The translations under genes were made by a program, and so were the position numbers. Source: Desulforapulum sp034007745 (GTDB lineage Bacteria; Desulfobacterota; Desulfobacteria; Desulfobacterales; Desulfobacteraceae). From it: a stretch of 64,000 bases of DNA. Positions within the stretch are counted from its first letter, which is position 1; each line of letters begins with the position of its first letter. The notes beneath the pieces are model-generated. The model was not told the origin of the DNA. It saw only the letters and a list, made by a program, of their open reading frames with translations, and made no database searches. This document shows positions 41,946 through 50,838 of this stretch, one piece after another. The DNA lies in the NCBI GenBank assembly GCA_034007745.1, contig JAVEQI010000008.1, forward strand, positions 31,781-95,780, in the 5' to 3' direction.

Positions 41946-42369
41946 TTGCCCCTCCCTTTTAAACAGCATTAAATTCCATTGCTGCACAATGTTATATAAG
42001 CACGACTTTTAACTGTGTCAACGACACGACAAGACCGACTGGGCGTCACTCCAGCCCTGTGAATTCTCCATTCCTTCAGATCTTTCCGGATAGATTTGGA
42101 CAATCAGGTTACATTGGCCAGCTCCATATATACTGGCAAACCTGCCAGTGGGGTCATGCCGGCTTGAGTTTATTCTTCTTCGTACTTGAATGAAAGCATG
42201 CCTTGTGGCATAATTTGTTTCACCTCGTTGATGATAAGTTTCTACTTGTCCAGACAACGAGGTTTTTGTTTTTCAGGCGATGGATCCGGATAAACCAATG
42301 GAGATCCGGGATGTCAAAAACTCAGAAAACAATAGTTTTCTGGCAAACAACAGATAAGAGTTTCTACAC
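41946..42369. other. 424-bp intergenic stretch without a recognised gene
   Basis: No open frame here has a recognisable start, ribosome-binding site and conserved motif. A minus-strand frame (42018-42257) is open but reads as random sequence. AT content rises towards the end, as in the transporter gene that follows, so part of it may have arrived with that gene. No clear promoter was identified. Confidence 0.5.
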
Positions 42370-44040
42370 ATGAACTGGTTAAATGAATTGGTTTTTGGAT
42401 TGGGAATAGCCCATTCCATGTTTGTTTTTGCACTGGTAATTTCACTAGGAATTGTTTTGGGCAGAATCAAAATTTTTGGTGTCTCTTTGGGAATCACCTG
42501 GATACTTTTTGTAGGTATCGTTTTTGGGCATTTTGGATTGCTCATTGATCAGGACATTCTTCATTTTATGAAAGAATTTGGCCTTGTTATATTTATATAT
42601 TCCATCGGGATGCAAGTAGGTCCGAGCTTTTTTTCGTCTTTCAAAAAGGGGGGGCTCACGCTTAACCTGCTTGCAACCTCCATAATAGTTTTGGGCGCTG
42701 CTACAGCATACGTAATTCATTTAATTACCAACTTGCCTATTTCTACTATGGTGGGCATTCTATCCGGTGCCGTAACAAATACTCCCGGACTTGGCGCTGC
42801 GCAACAAACCTTTCAGGATATTTCCGGGACGACGGATCCGACCATGTCCATGGGATATGCAGTAGCATACCCATTGGGTGTTGTAGGCGTTATAACGTCC
42901 TTGATTTTGCTTCGATATATCTTTAAGATTAATCTTGACAAAGAGACTGGGGAGCTGGAGAGTCAAAATGAATCCGAACTAACAAAAGCTCAGATGTTTT
43001 CGCTGGAAATAAACAACCCGGCGATTTTTGGGAAAACCCTTTCCGCCACTAAACCGCTTATCAACAAAGAATTTGTAATTTCACGGATCCAGTATGCTGC
43101 TGATAACAAATTAGAAGTTGCAAATCCTGAAACGATTTTAAATAAAGGAGACAAAGTACTGGTTGTCTCAAATCTTCAAAACATTGGTACCGTATCCGCC
43201 CTGCTGGGTAAAAATATTGATATGGACCAGAAAGAATGGGCAAAATTGGGTTCTGAACTCATTTCTCGACGCATAATTATTACTAAGCCCGATATTAACG
43301 GACGGACGATTGACAATCTCAACCTTAGAAAGATATACGACATTAACGTAACACGTGTAAACCGGGCCGGGTTAGACCTAATTGCCGACCCCCAACTCCA
43401 GCTGCAGTTAGGTGATCGTTTGACAGTGGTTGGTTCGAAAAACTCTGTATCAAACATTGAAAAGTTACTTGGCAACTCATTAAAACGACTGCACGAACCC
43501 AACCTTGTTTCAATTTTCATTGGAATAGCCCTGGGCGTGTTATTGGGCAGCATCCCATTTATGATTCCCGGAATGCCGCAGCCTGTAAAACTTGGTTTAG
43601 CCGGCGGACCATTAATCGTCTCTATTTTGATGAGCAAATTCGGACCACGCTACAAACTGGTAACATACACCACAATGAGTGCCAATCTTATGTTACGGGA
43701 AATAGGTATTTCACTTTTCCTAGCATGTGTTGGTTTAGAAGCTGGAGAAGGGTTTGTACGAACCATCATGAATGGAGGTTATTTATGGGTTGGGTACGGT
43801 GCCGTAATCACAATTTTACCGGTGCTGATAGTTGGAGCAATAGGACGATACGTCTTTAAAATTAATTATTTTACTTTAATGGGACTTATTTCGGGAAGTA
43901 TGACAGACCCACCAGCATTGGCATTTGCCAATACTACAGCCGGTAACGACACCCCTGCTGCAAGTTATGCAACAGTATATCCGTTAACAATGTTTTTGCG
44001 GGTGGTAACGGCTCAAATTCTTATTCTCCTATACATTTAA
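42370..44040 (+). CDS. YidE/YbjL-type aspartate:alanine exchanger family transporter
   Basis: A 556-residue membrane protein. Two blocks of membrane helices (about 1-190 and 375-556) flank a cytoplasmic region with two RCK C-terminal (TrkA-C) domains (about 205-370; FGKTLSATKPLINKEFVIS, then DINGRTIDNLNLRKIYDINV). Family signatures include AGILSGAVTNTPGLGAA-type GILSGAVTNTPGLGA and LISGSMTDPPALAFA near the end. The substrate is probably an amino acid or dicarboxylate. Its AT-rich codons (AAA, ATT, TTT, GGA) differ clearly from the neighbours, which suggests recent transfer. Confidence 0.9.
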   Translation: MNWLNELVFGLGIAHSMFVFALVISLGIVLGRIKIFGVSLGITWILFVGIVFGHFGLLIDQDILHFMKEFGLVIFIYSIGMQVGPSFFSSFKKGGLTLNLLATSIIVLGAATAYVIHLITNLPISTMVGILSGAVTNTPGLGAAQQTFQDISGTTDPTMSMGYAVAYPLGVVGVITSLILLRYIFKINLDKETGELESQNESELTKAQMFSLEINNPAIFGKTLSATKPLINKEFVISRIQYAADNKLEVANPETILNKGDKVLVVSNLQNIGTVSALLGKNIDMDQKEWAKLGSELISRRIIITKPDINGRTIDNLNLRKIYDINVTRVNRAGLDLIADPQLQLQLGDRLTVVGSKNSVSNIEKLLGNSLKRLHEPNLVSIFIGIALGVLLGSIPFMIPGMPQPVKLGLAGGPLIVSILMSKFGPRYKLVTYTTMSANLMLREIGISLFLACVGLEAGEGFVRTIMNGGYLWVGYGAVITILPVLIVGAIGRYVFKINYFTLMGLISGSMTDPPALAFANTTAGNDTPAASYATVYPLTMFLRVVTAQILILLYI

Positions 44041-44090
44041 ATGGCGGAGCTCCAGGATGAAGAAAACAGACTAATGACTTTGATAAAGCC

Positions 44091-44738
44091 ATGACACCTG
44101 ACCAATCAAATCCAAGCATTGTGCAGCACCTGGGCAGGACCCACAGCCTGACAATTTTAACCCTGTCCGACTTTGTTGACAAGGACCTGACCCACAGGGT
44201 GGAAAAAAAGCAGCTGCCCCCCATTGACCTGATCATCTCCTGCGGGGATATGGCCCCGGAATACCTTACATTTCTGCGCAACCGCCTCGAATGTCCGCTC
44301 TTTTATGTAAAGGGCAACCACGACATAAGGTATACTCAATCAAACCTCCTGGGGTGTGAAGATATCCATGCCAGGGTGGTTTCAGTGGGTTCCCTCAACA
44401 TTCTGGGACTGGAAGGCTCCATGTGGTATAATGGCGGCCCTAACCAGTACACGGACAAGATGATGAAAAAAATCATATTCTGGATGGGATTTCAAATTCG
44501 CCGGAAAAGGCCGATCCACATGGTTGTCACCCACGCACCTCCCCGTAACATCCATGACGGAAAAGACCTCTGCCACATGGGATTTGAAAGCTTTGGCCGC
44601 TTAATGGAAAAACAGCGGCCGGACTATTTAATCCACGGCCATATCCACCGGTCGTTTAACACCTTTGACAAACGGGTGACCCGGGTTCTTGACACAAGGG
44701 TAATCAACACCTGCGGATATACAATTATAGGGGTATGA
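44091..44738 (+). CDS. calcineurin-like metallophosphoesterase
   Basis: A 215-residue soluble protein with the metallophosphoesterase metal motifs: LTLSDFVD (Asp of motif I, with the usual His replaced), ISCGDMAPEYL, KGNHDIRY, VTHAPPRNIHD and HGHIHRSF. It probably hydrolyses a phosphodiester or phosphomonoester in the cytoplasm. It overlaps the following ParB/AsnC gene (ATGA), which points to a shared function. Confidence 0.88.
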   Translation: MTPDQSNPSIVQHLGRTHSLTILTLSDFVDKDLTHRVEKKQLPPIDLIISCGDMAPEYLTFLRNRLECPLFYVKGNHDIRYTQSNLLGCEDIHARVVSVGSLNILGLEGSMWYNGGPNQYTDKMMKKIIFWMGFQIRRKRPIHMVVTHAPPRNIHDGKDLCHMGFESFGRLMEKQRPDYLIHGHIHRSFNTFDKRVTRVLDTRVINTCGYTIIGV

Positions 44739-45829
44739 GAATGATAAATTCGTTCAAACGTCTGCTGGGCATCCGGTCAAAGGATGAATCCAACGACCAT
44801 GTATCCTCCTTTCATGAGCAGATAGCCCAGGAAGAGGATGTGGAGATAATAGAGCACGGAGTTAAAACCATAGATATTGAAAACATCATCGGCAGTGTGG
44901 GAAAGTACCATGACTTTGACTCCAAGTTCCGTCCCAAAAGCCATGTATCAGAAGAACGGTTCAGCGATATCAAGCGGATCATGCGCAGGGGAGACCCATT
45001 GCCCCCGATAACCCTCTATCAGATCCGGAACGATTATTATGTAATCGACGGGAATCACCGGGTGGCTGCGGCCAAGGAACTTGGATGGTCAGAGATCCGG
45101 GCACAGGTAGTGGAACTTTTGTCCGCCAGTAACACCATGGAAAATCTTCTCTATATCGAGAGGAGGATTTTTTACAGAATGACAGGCCTGACCGGTAAAA
45201 TAGATCTCACCGAAGTGGGGAAATACAAATTCCTGGAAAAACAGATCAAGAAACACCAGGCATACCTGGAAGAAGTTTCGGGCAGGGGATGCGACTTTAA
45301 AAAGGCTGCCGGGGACTGGTACAACACTATTTTCATCCCCATGACCGCCATCATTGCAAGCGGCGGCCTGGACAAATATTTCCCCGAAAGAACCGTTTCA
45401 GACCTCTATGCCTATATCTCGTTCAATCGCTGGGAAAGAACATCCAACTACAGATACGGCATCGGGATAGATGATCTCATTCCTAAGACCATGGAAGAAT
45501 TCCGAAGAAAAATGCTGGAGAAAAATACCCCTGACTACCCCGAGATGAAGCGCAGCATTACGGCCTTTGTTCTGATCAATATCAACACATCTACCCAGAG
45601 CCAGGTCGAGGAGAAGCTGTTTGCAAAAGAAGGCATCCAGGAGGTTCACTCGGTCCACGGCAGCTACGACATACTGGTCAAGATGGTTCTAAAGCGAGAC
45701 TTTCTTGCCTCGGATGCAGAGACCATCTCAGAATATGTGGACCATAACATCCGGAACATTGAAGGAATCAACAGAACCCAGACCATCATCCCGGGCATGT
45801 CCAAGGTAAAGGATGTTTTCATGTCTTGA
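44735..45829 (+). CDS. ParB/Srx-fold protein fused to a C-terminal AsnC/Lrp ligand-binding domain
   Basis: A 364-residue protein. Residues about 42-130 form a ParB/sulfiredoxin fold with the motif YYVIDGNHRVAAAKELGW. The middle (about 135-280) is helical with no known motif. Residues about 280-355 match the RAM effector domain of Lrp/AsnC regulators (AFVLININTSTQSQVEEKL, VHGSYDILVKMVLK, EGINRTQTIIPG). No helix-turn-helix of the Lrp kind is present, so it is not a classic regulator. The order of domains is unusual. The start overlaps the phosphoesterase stop. Confidence 0.85.
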   Translation: MRMINSFKRLLGIRSKDESNDHVSSFHEQIAQEEDVEIIEHGVKTIDIENIIGSVGKYHDFDSKFRPKSHVSEERFSDIKRIMRRGDPLPPITLYQIRNDYYVIDGNHRVAAAKELGWSEIRAQVVELLSASNTMENLLYIERRIFYRMTGLTGKIDLTEVGKYKFLEKQIKKHQAYLEEVSGRGCDFKKAAGDWYNTIFIPMTAIIASGGLDKYFPERTVSDLYAYISFNRWERTSNYRYGIGIDDLIPKTMEEFRRKMLEKNTPDYPEMKRSITAFVLININTSTQSQVEEKLFAKEGIQEVHSVHGSYDILVKMVLKRDFLASDAETISEYVDHNIRNIEGINRTQTIIPGMSKVKDVFMS

Positions 45830-45917
45830 CATGCAATACTTTGGCTTTTACACTTTTCAATCTCCCGGTATTGTGATTTAATCTCCCGAAATATCAACCC
45901 AAACAGGAGGAAAGATA

Positions 45918-47657
45918 TTGAACCCCACCGACATCAATGATCCTGAATATTTTCACAAGGTGATCGACTGCCAGTATGCCTGCCCGTCCCACACCCCTGT
46001 GCCGGAATACATAAGGCTGATTGCCGAAAAAAGATACACCGATGCGTATATGATCAACTGGGAGTCAAATGTCTTTCCCGGAATTCTCGGCAGGGTGTGC
46101 GATCGACCCTGCGAACCTGCATGCCGGCGAATCCGGGTGGAAAACAAGGCCGTAGCCATCTGCCGCTTGAAAAGGGTATGCGCGGACAACAGGGACGAGA
46201 TACGAGAGAGGCTGCCCAAAATCCCCTCCCAAAAAAACGGCAAAAAAATAGCCCTGATAGGAGGCGGCCCTGCCTCACTTACCGTGGCCCGGGACCTCTT
46301 GCCCCTGGGATATTCAATTGATCTCTACGACGACCAGGAGGCGGGCGGCGGGTTTATAAGAAGCCAGGTACCCTCGTTCCGGCTGCCCAAAAAAGTTCTG
46401 GATGAAGAGGTCGGTTATATCCTAGATCTGGGGGTAAACACCCATTTCAACACCTATATCTCAAGCATGAAGGATTTTCTCAAAAAGGATTATGATGCCA
46501 TCTTCATCGGCACGGGGGCCCCAAGAGGCAAGGATCTTGATCTTCCGGGCAGAAAAGAGGGTGATTCATCCATCCACATCGGCATTCTATGGCTGGCAGG
46601 CGTTCAGTACGGTCACAACAAAAAGACAGGCCGCACCACTCTGGTCATTGGCGGCGGCAACACAGCCATGGACTGCTGCAGAACGGCCCGCAGGCTGGGT
46701 GGGGAAAACGTCAAGGTGATCATCCGTGGAAGCCGTGACAGGATGAAGGCATCGGAATGGGAAGTAGAAGATGCGCTAAGGGAAGATATCCCCATTATCG
46801 AGCACCTCTCACCCGTTGGTTTTGTGGTGGAGAACGGCAGGTTGACGGGTATGAACTTCCAGGATCTCTCCAGAGAGGAGAAGCCCGAGGTTTTCATGGC
46901 CTGCGATGAGGTTCTGCTGGCCATCGGCCAGGAAAACGCCTTCCCCTGGATTGAGCCCGAAGTGGGTCTGATCTTTGACACCAGGGGCCGTCCCCAGGTG
47001 GACAAGACAACCTTCCAGTCAAACATCGACAGGATCTTCTTTGGCGGCGACGCAGCCTTTGGCCCTAAAAACGTCATCACGGCCGTGGCCCACGGCCATG
47101 GGGCTGCCATATCCATCGATCTCTTCTGCCGGGGGAAAAACCTCAACGACCGCCCCGGGCCCAAGATCTTCCTTGACGGCCAGAGAATGGGTTACAAAGA
47201 CTGGATCTATAACAGCTCCGTATCCTCCGACCAGCGCCAGGATGTGCCCATGGTTTCAACGGTGAAATCCATCAAGGACCGCCTCATGGAGGTGGAGCTT
47301 GGTTTTGATCAAAAGCTTGGCAAAAAAGAAGCCCTGCGCTGCCTTAACTGCGACGTTCAGACAGTCTTCACCGTTGCTGAGTGCATCGAGTGTGACGCCT
47401 GTGTTGATGTCTGCCCCACCACCTGCATCAACTTTCTTACAAACATGGACGAGGCAAATCTGCGCCAGGCCCTTTCTATTCCGGCTAAGAATCAGTCCCA
47501 GGCCCTCTATGTGTCAGCCCCGCTTCCCACGGGCAGAGTCATGGCCAAGGACGAAAACCTCTGCCTCCACTGCGGCCTTTGCGCCGAAAGATGTCCAACA
47601 ACGGCCTGGGATATGCTCAAGTTTTCCTACAACTCTGCCAGGGCAGGTGAAAAATGA
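45918..47657 (+). CDS. NAD(P)/FAD glutamate-synthase-like oxidoreductase subunit with ferredoxin domains
   Basis: A 579-residue protein. The N-terminus has a four-cysteine Fe-S domain (CQYACPSHTPVPEY, then CDRPCEPACRR), followed by an FAD motif (IALIGGGPASLTVARDL), an NAD(P) motif (TLVIGGGNTAMDCCRTARRLG) and two C-terminal [4Fe-4S] motifs (CIECDACVDVCPTTC and CLHCGLCAERCPTT). This is the GltD/FixC-type electron-transfer subunit. It probably links the 2-oxoacid oxidoreductase encoded next to NAD(P)H. The start is TTG 45918 with AGGAGGAAAG upstream; it overlaps the following gene by four bases. Confidence 0.92.
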   Translation: MNPTDINDPEYFHKVIDCQYACPSHTPVPEYIRLIAEKRYTDAYMINWESNVFPGILGRVCDRPCEPACRRIRVENKAVAICRLKRVCADNRDEIRERLPKIPSQKNGKKIALIGGGPASLTVARDLLPLGYSIDLYDDQEAGGGFIRSQVPSFRLPKKVLDEEVGYILDLGVNTHFNTYISSMKDFLKKDYDAIFIGTGAPRGKDLDLPGRKEGDSSIHIGILWLAGVQYGHNKKTGRTTLVIGGGNTAMDCCRTARRLGGENVKVIIRGSRDRMKASEWEVEDALREDIPIIEHLSPVGFVVENGRLTGMNFQDLSREEKPEVFMACDEVLLAIGQENAFPWIEPEVGLIFDTRGRPQVDKTTFQSNIDRIFFGGDAAFGPKNVITAVAHGHGAAISIDLFCRGKNLNDRPGPKIFLDGQRMGYKDWIYNSSVSSDQRQDVPMVSTVKSIKDRLMEVELGFDQKLGKKEALRCLNCDVQTVFTVAECIECDACVDVCPTTCINFLTNMDEANLRQALSIPAKNQSQALYVSAPLPTGRVMAKDENLCLHCGLCAERCPTTAWDMLKFSYNSARAGEK

Positions 47658-49501
47658 TCAAGATCAAAAGCGTGAACGACTTTGTTATCCGTTTTGCCAA
47701 TGTTAACGGTTCAGGTTCTGCAAGCGCCAACAACCTCTTTGCCAAGGCGGTTTTCCGCCTGGGGGTTCCGGTGTCTCCAAAGAACATCTTCCCGTCCAAC
47801 ATCCAGGGGCTTCCAACCTGGTACGAGGTCAGGGTCAACGACCAGGGCCACCTCGGCCGCCGGGGCGGTTACGACTTTATTGTAGCCATCAACAATCGGA
47901 CCCTGAAAAAAGACTACGACGCCCTTGAGCCAGGCGGGTATTTTCTTTACGACTCCACAAGGGCCCTTGACGACAACTTTGACCGCAATGATATAATCCT
48001 CGTCCCCATCCCATTGACCGAGATATGCAACAGGGAGATCGAAAGCCCGAAACTCAGGCAGCTCCTCAAAAACATCGTCTATGTGGGGGCCGTTGCCTAT
48101 CTTCTGGACATGGATCTTTCCGTTCTAAAGGATTCCATCACCCGTCAGTTCAGCAAAAAGCCAAAACTTGCAGAACCCAACATCAATGCCCTGGACCTCG
48201 GATTTGACTACGCAGCCCAGCATTTTAAGGGCCTGTGCGAGCTTTCCATCGAGCCCTGTGACAGACTCACCAACCACATCATGATCGACGGCAACACGGC
48301 CACCGGCCTCGGGGCCCTGTATGGAGGGGCCACGGTTGCAGGCTGGTATCCCATCACCCCCTCCACCTCTGTGGTCGATGCCTTTGACAAGTTCACCCGG
48401 CGGTACCGTCTGGATGAAGAGGGCAAGTGCCGGGCCGCGATCATCCAGGCCGAGGACGAGCTTGCGGCTCTTGGAATCGCCATTGGTGCCGGGTGGAACG
48501 GTGCCAGGGCCTTTACCGCAACCTCGGGGCCGGGGCTCTCCCTGATGAGCGAGTTTCTGGGGCTTGCCTACTTTGCCGAGATACCCGTGGTGCTCGTCGA
48601 TGTCCAACGCACCGGACCGAGCACTGGCATGCCCACAAGGAGCCAGCAGTCCGACATTCTTGCCGCAGCCTATGCATCCCACGGTGATACCCGCCATGTC
48701 CTTCTCTTTCCCGGCAATCCCAACGAGTGCTTTGAAATGACGGCCCAGAGCTTTGATCTTGCCGAAAGGCTCCAGACCCCTGTGATCATTATGAGCGACC
48801 TCGACCTTGGCATGAACGACCATGTGTGCACACCCATGCAGTGGGACGACGGCCGCACCTTTGACCGGGGAAAAGTGCTCGACCATGATCAACTGGAAGC
48901 CATGACCGAAAAATTCGGCCGTTATCTTGACAAAGACGGGGACGGCATCTGCTACAGGACCTATCCTGCCGCCCACCCTACAAAGGGTTCCTACTTTACC
49001 AGGGGATCGTCCCACGACGAATATGCCGCCTATACTGAGGATGAACAGGCCTATAAGCGATGCATGCTGCGCCTTACCCGGAAATGGGAGACTGCAAAAT
49101 CCCTGGTGCCGAAACCCCACACCGAGATAAACGACGACACCACCGCCTGGGGAGCTGTTTTTTTCGGCACAACAACCCAGTCCGCCCAGGAGGCGTTTGA
49201 ACGCCTTGCCGACCGGGGCATTGTCATCAACACCCTCAGGATCAGAAGCTTTCCCTTCCAGGACGAGGTGGCTGACTTTATCAACCGCCACCAGACTACC
49301 TTTGTCATCGAGCAGAACCGGGACGGTCAGATGCGGTCGCTCATAATCAACGAGTGCGGTATCAACCCGGACCGCCTGGTGCCCATAACCAACATTGACA
49401 GCATGCCTGTCACTGCCGGACATATCATCCAGGCCATGGAACAGACGATCGATTCGTCCAAAGCCCCTGCAACCAAGCCCGCTAGAGGAGAAGAGCGATG
49501 A
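47654..49501 (+). CDS. korA: 2-oxoacid:acceptor oxidoreductase subunit alpha (fused gamma-alpha)
   Basis: A 615-residue protein. Residues 1-190 are the gamma domain (FANVNGSGSASANNLFAKAV), and about 215-600 the alpha pyrimidine-binding domain (MIDGNTATGLGALYGGATV, then YPITPSTSVVDAFDKF and AFTATSGPGLSLMSEF). It has no ferredoxin domain of its own. With the beta subunit it oxidises a 2-oxoacid to an acyl-CoA and reduces ferredoxin; the two-subunit form is typical of 2-oxoglutarate or branched-chain types, and the exact substrate is not determined. Middle gene of a three-gene operon with four-base overlaps. Confidence 0.93.
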   Translation: MIKIKSVNDFVIRFANVNGSGSASANNLFAKAVFRLGVPVSPKNIFPSNIQGLPTWYEVRVNDQGHLGRRGGYDFIVAINNRTLKKDYDALEPGGYFLYDSTRALDDNFDRNDIILVPIPLTEICNREIESPKLRQLLKNIVYVGAVAYLLDMDLSVLKDSITRQFSKKPKLAEPNINALDLGFDYAAQHFKGLCELSIEPCDRLTNHIMIDGNTATGLGALYGGATVAGWYPITPSTSVVDAFDKFTRRYRLDEEGKCRAAIIQAEDELAALGIAIGAGWNGARAFTATSGPGLSLMSEFLGLAYFAEIPVVLVDVQRTGPSTGMPTRSQQSDILAAAYASHGDTRHVLLFPGNPNECFEMTAQSFDLAERLQTPVIIMSDLDLGMNDHVCTPMQWDDGRTFDRGKVLDHDQLEAMTEKFGRYLDKDGDGICYRTYPAAHPTKGSYFTRGSSHDEYAAYTEDEQAYKRCMLRLTRKWETAKSLVPKPHTEINDDTTAWGAVFFGTTTQSAQEAFERLADRGIVINTLRIRSFPFQDEVADFINRHQTTFVIEQNRDGQMRSLIINECGINPDRLVPITNIDSMPVTAGHIIQAMEQTIDSSKAPATKPARGEER

Positions 49502-50553
49502 GTACACGCCGCCCAATTTTCCGTCATCCAGATCTTCCCAAGAATGATCTCGGTCACACCCGGAAAGATTACGAAGGTGCCGATTCAACCCTGTGCGCAG
49601 GGTGCGGTCACGATTCAATCACCAACGCCATCATCCAGGCCTGCTTTGAGCTCTCCATCCCGCCCCACGGGGTGGTCAAGATGTCGGGCATTGGATGCTC
49701 GTCCAAGACCCCGGCCTATTTCCTCGGCAAATCCCATGGATTCAACTCGGTCCACGGCCGCATGCCCTCCATTGCAACCGGTGCCAACATGGCCAACAGG
49801 GATCTTGTCTATATCGGCGTGTCAGGAGACGGGGATACGGCCTCCATCGGCATGGGGCAGTTTGCCCACGTGGTCAGGCGCAACCTCAACATGACCTATA
49901 TCGTCATGAACAACGGCTGCTACGGGCTGACCAAGGGCCAGGATTCGGCAACGGCTGACAGGGGATCATCCAGCAGAAAAGGGCACCCAAACCCCTTTGA
50001 GGCCATTGATCTTTGTGCCCTTGCCATCCAGCTTGGTGCAGGATATGTCGCCCGGGGATTTTCAGGAGACAAGGAGCAACTGATACCCCTTTTAAAGGGG
50101 GCGCTTCAGCACAATGGATTTGCCCTTGTGGATGTGATCTCACCCTGCGTCACATTCAACAACACAGCAACTTCGACCAAAAGCTACCAATGGGTGCGGG
50201 ATCATATGGAGGCCACGGGCACTATTGACTTCATACCGCCCAGGCATGAAATCACCGCCTGCTATGAGCCGGGAATCACCCAGAATGTGACCATGCACGA
50301 CGGCGGAATCATCCAGCTCTGCAAGGATGATGACACCGTTGACATCACCAGCCGGAGATCGGCCCTTGACGCCCTGGAGCACCACCGGGAAAAGGGGCAC
50401 CTTCTCACCGGCCTCTTCCATGCCAGCGACCAGGAAGAGGAGGAGACCCACACGATTCTCAAGACAACAGTAAAACCGCTCAATTCGCTGGGAGAAGAAC
50501 AGCTCTGCCCGGGAAGCGGCATCCTTGAAAAGATCCTTGATGGTTACAGGTGA
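49498..50553 (+). CDS. korB: 2-oxoacid:acceptor oxidoreductase subunit beta
   Basis: A 351-residue protein that binds thiamine diphosphate: CAGCGHDSITNAIIQACF at the start, GIGCSSKTPAYFL, HGRMPSIATGANMANRD, then the ThDP/Mg motif SGDGDTASIGMGQFAH...NNGCYGLTKGQ. Length is somewhat greater than in the shortest KorB proteins (about 290), with a C-terminal extension. It catalyses the decarboxylation step. Its last 42 codons lie in a 127-bp sequence that is repeated at 63566-63692, beyond the defence island. Confidence 0.94.
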   Translation: MSTRRPIFRHPDLPKNDLGHTRKDYEGADSTLCAGCGHDSITNAIIQACFELSIPPHGVVKMSGIGCSSKTPAYFLGKSHGFNSVHGRMPSIATGANMANRDLVYIGVSGDGDTASIGMGQFAHVVRRNLNMTYIVMNNGCYGLTKGQDSATADRGSSSRKGHPNPFEAIDLCALAIQLGAGYVARGFSGDKEQLIPLLKGALQHNGFALVDVISPCVTFNNTATSTKSYQWVRDHMEATGTIDFIPPRHEITACYEPGITQNVTMHDGGIIQLCKDDDTVDITSRRSALDALEHHREKGHLLTGLFHASDQEEEETHTILKTTVKPLNSLGEEQLCPGSGILEKILDGYR

Positions 50554-50554
50554 T
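50428..50554 (+). repeat. direct repeat, left copy (3' end of korB)
   Basis: This 127-bp stretch, from GACCAGGAAGAG to ACAGGTGAT, recurs without gaps at 63566-63692 with about 11 differences, counted by eye. The last 60 bp differ at one base only. It lies within the functional gene, and its copy marks the right border of the island. Confidence 0.88.
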
Positions 50555-50560
50555 GGCTAA

Positions 50561-50770
50561 TTTTTAATAAAATCCAGACTGTTCTTTGCCTGGGGGATCA
50601 AACAAGCAGCCATCGAACCTATCGGCATGACCGCCCTGATGCAGATATATTTCAAGGTAATCGAAGGGCAGACCGCCAACCCTGAATGGGAAGAAAAACC
50701 GGCACGCATATCTTCCAAGTTCAATGAACTCAAAGACAAGGCTCCTGCCTGGCCGGGTACAAAAAGGTAA
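50561..50770 (+). pseudogene. truncated C-terminal gene fragment at the island border
   Basis: An open frame without a proper start, 69 codons, reads LFFAWGIKQAAIEPIGM, then ALMQIYFKVIEGQTANPEW and ends KDKAPAWPGTKR-TAA. A stop lies just before it, so it is cut at the left. The family is not recognised. It begins seven bases after korB, that is, directly at the island junction, and suggests loss of an earlier insert. Confidence 0.5.
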
Positions 50771-50838
50771 ATAGCTCCGCTTTAGAAGCCGGCAATGTTA
50801 AGCAAGGGAAAAGAAGAAAATAGAATCAGGAGTTTTAA

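Noticed and set aside
42018..42257. 79-codon minus-strand frame before the YidE-type gene
   Set aside because: No ribosome-binding site, no known motif, and a composition that looks random.
48125..49618. A 497-codon minus-strand frame opposite korA/korB
   Set aside because: It lies wholly antisense to the well-conserved oxidoreductase genes, is rich in Gly, His and Val as expected for a shadow frame, and has no recognisable domain.
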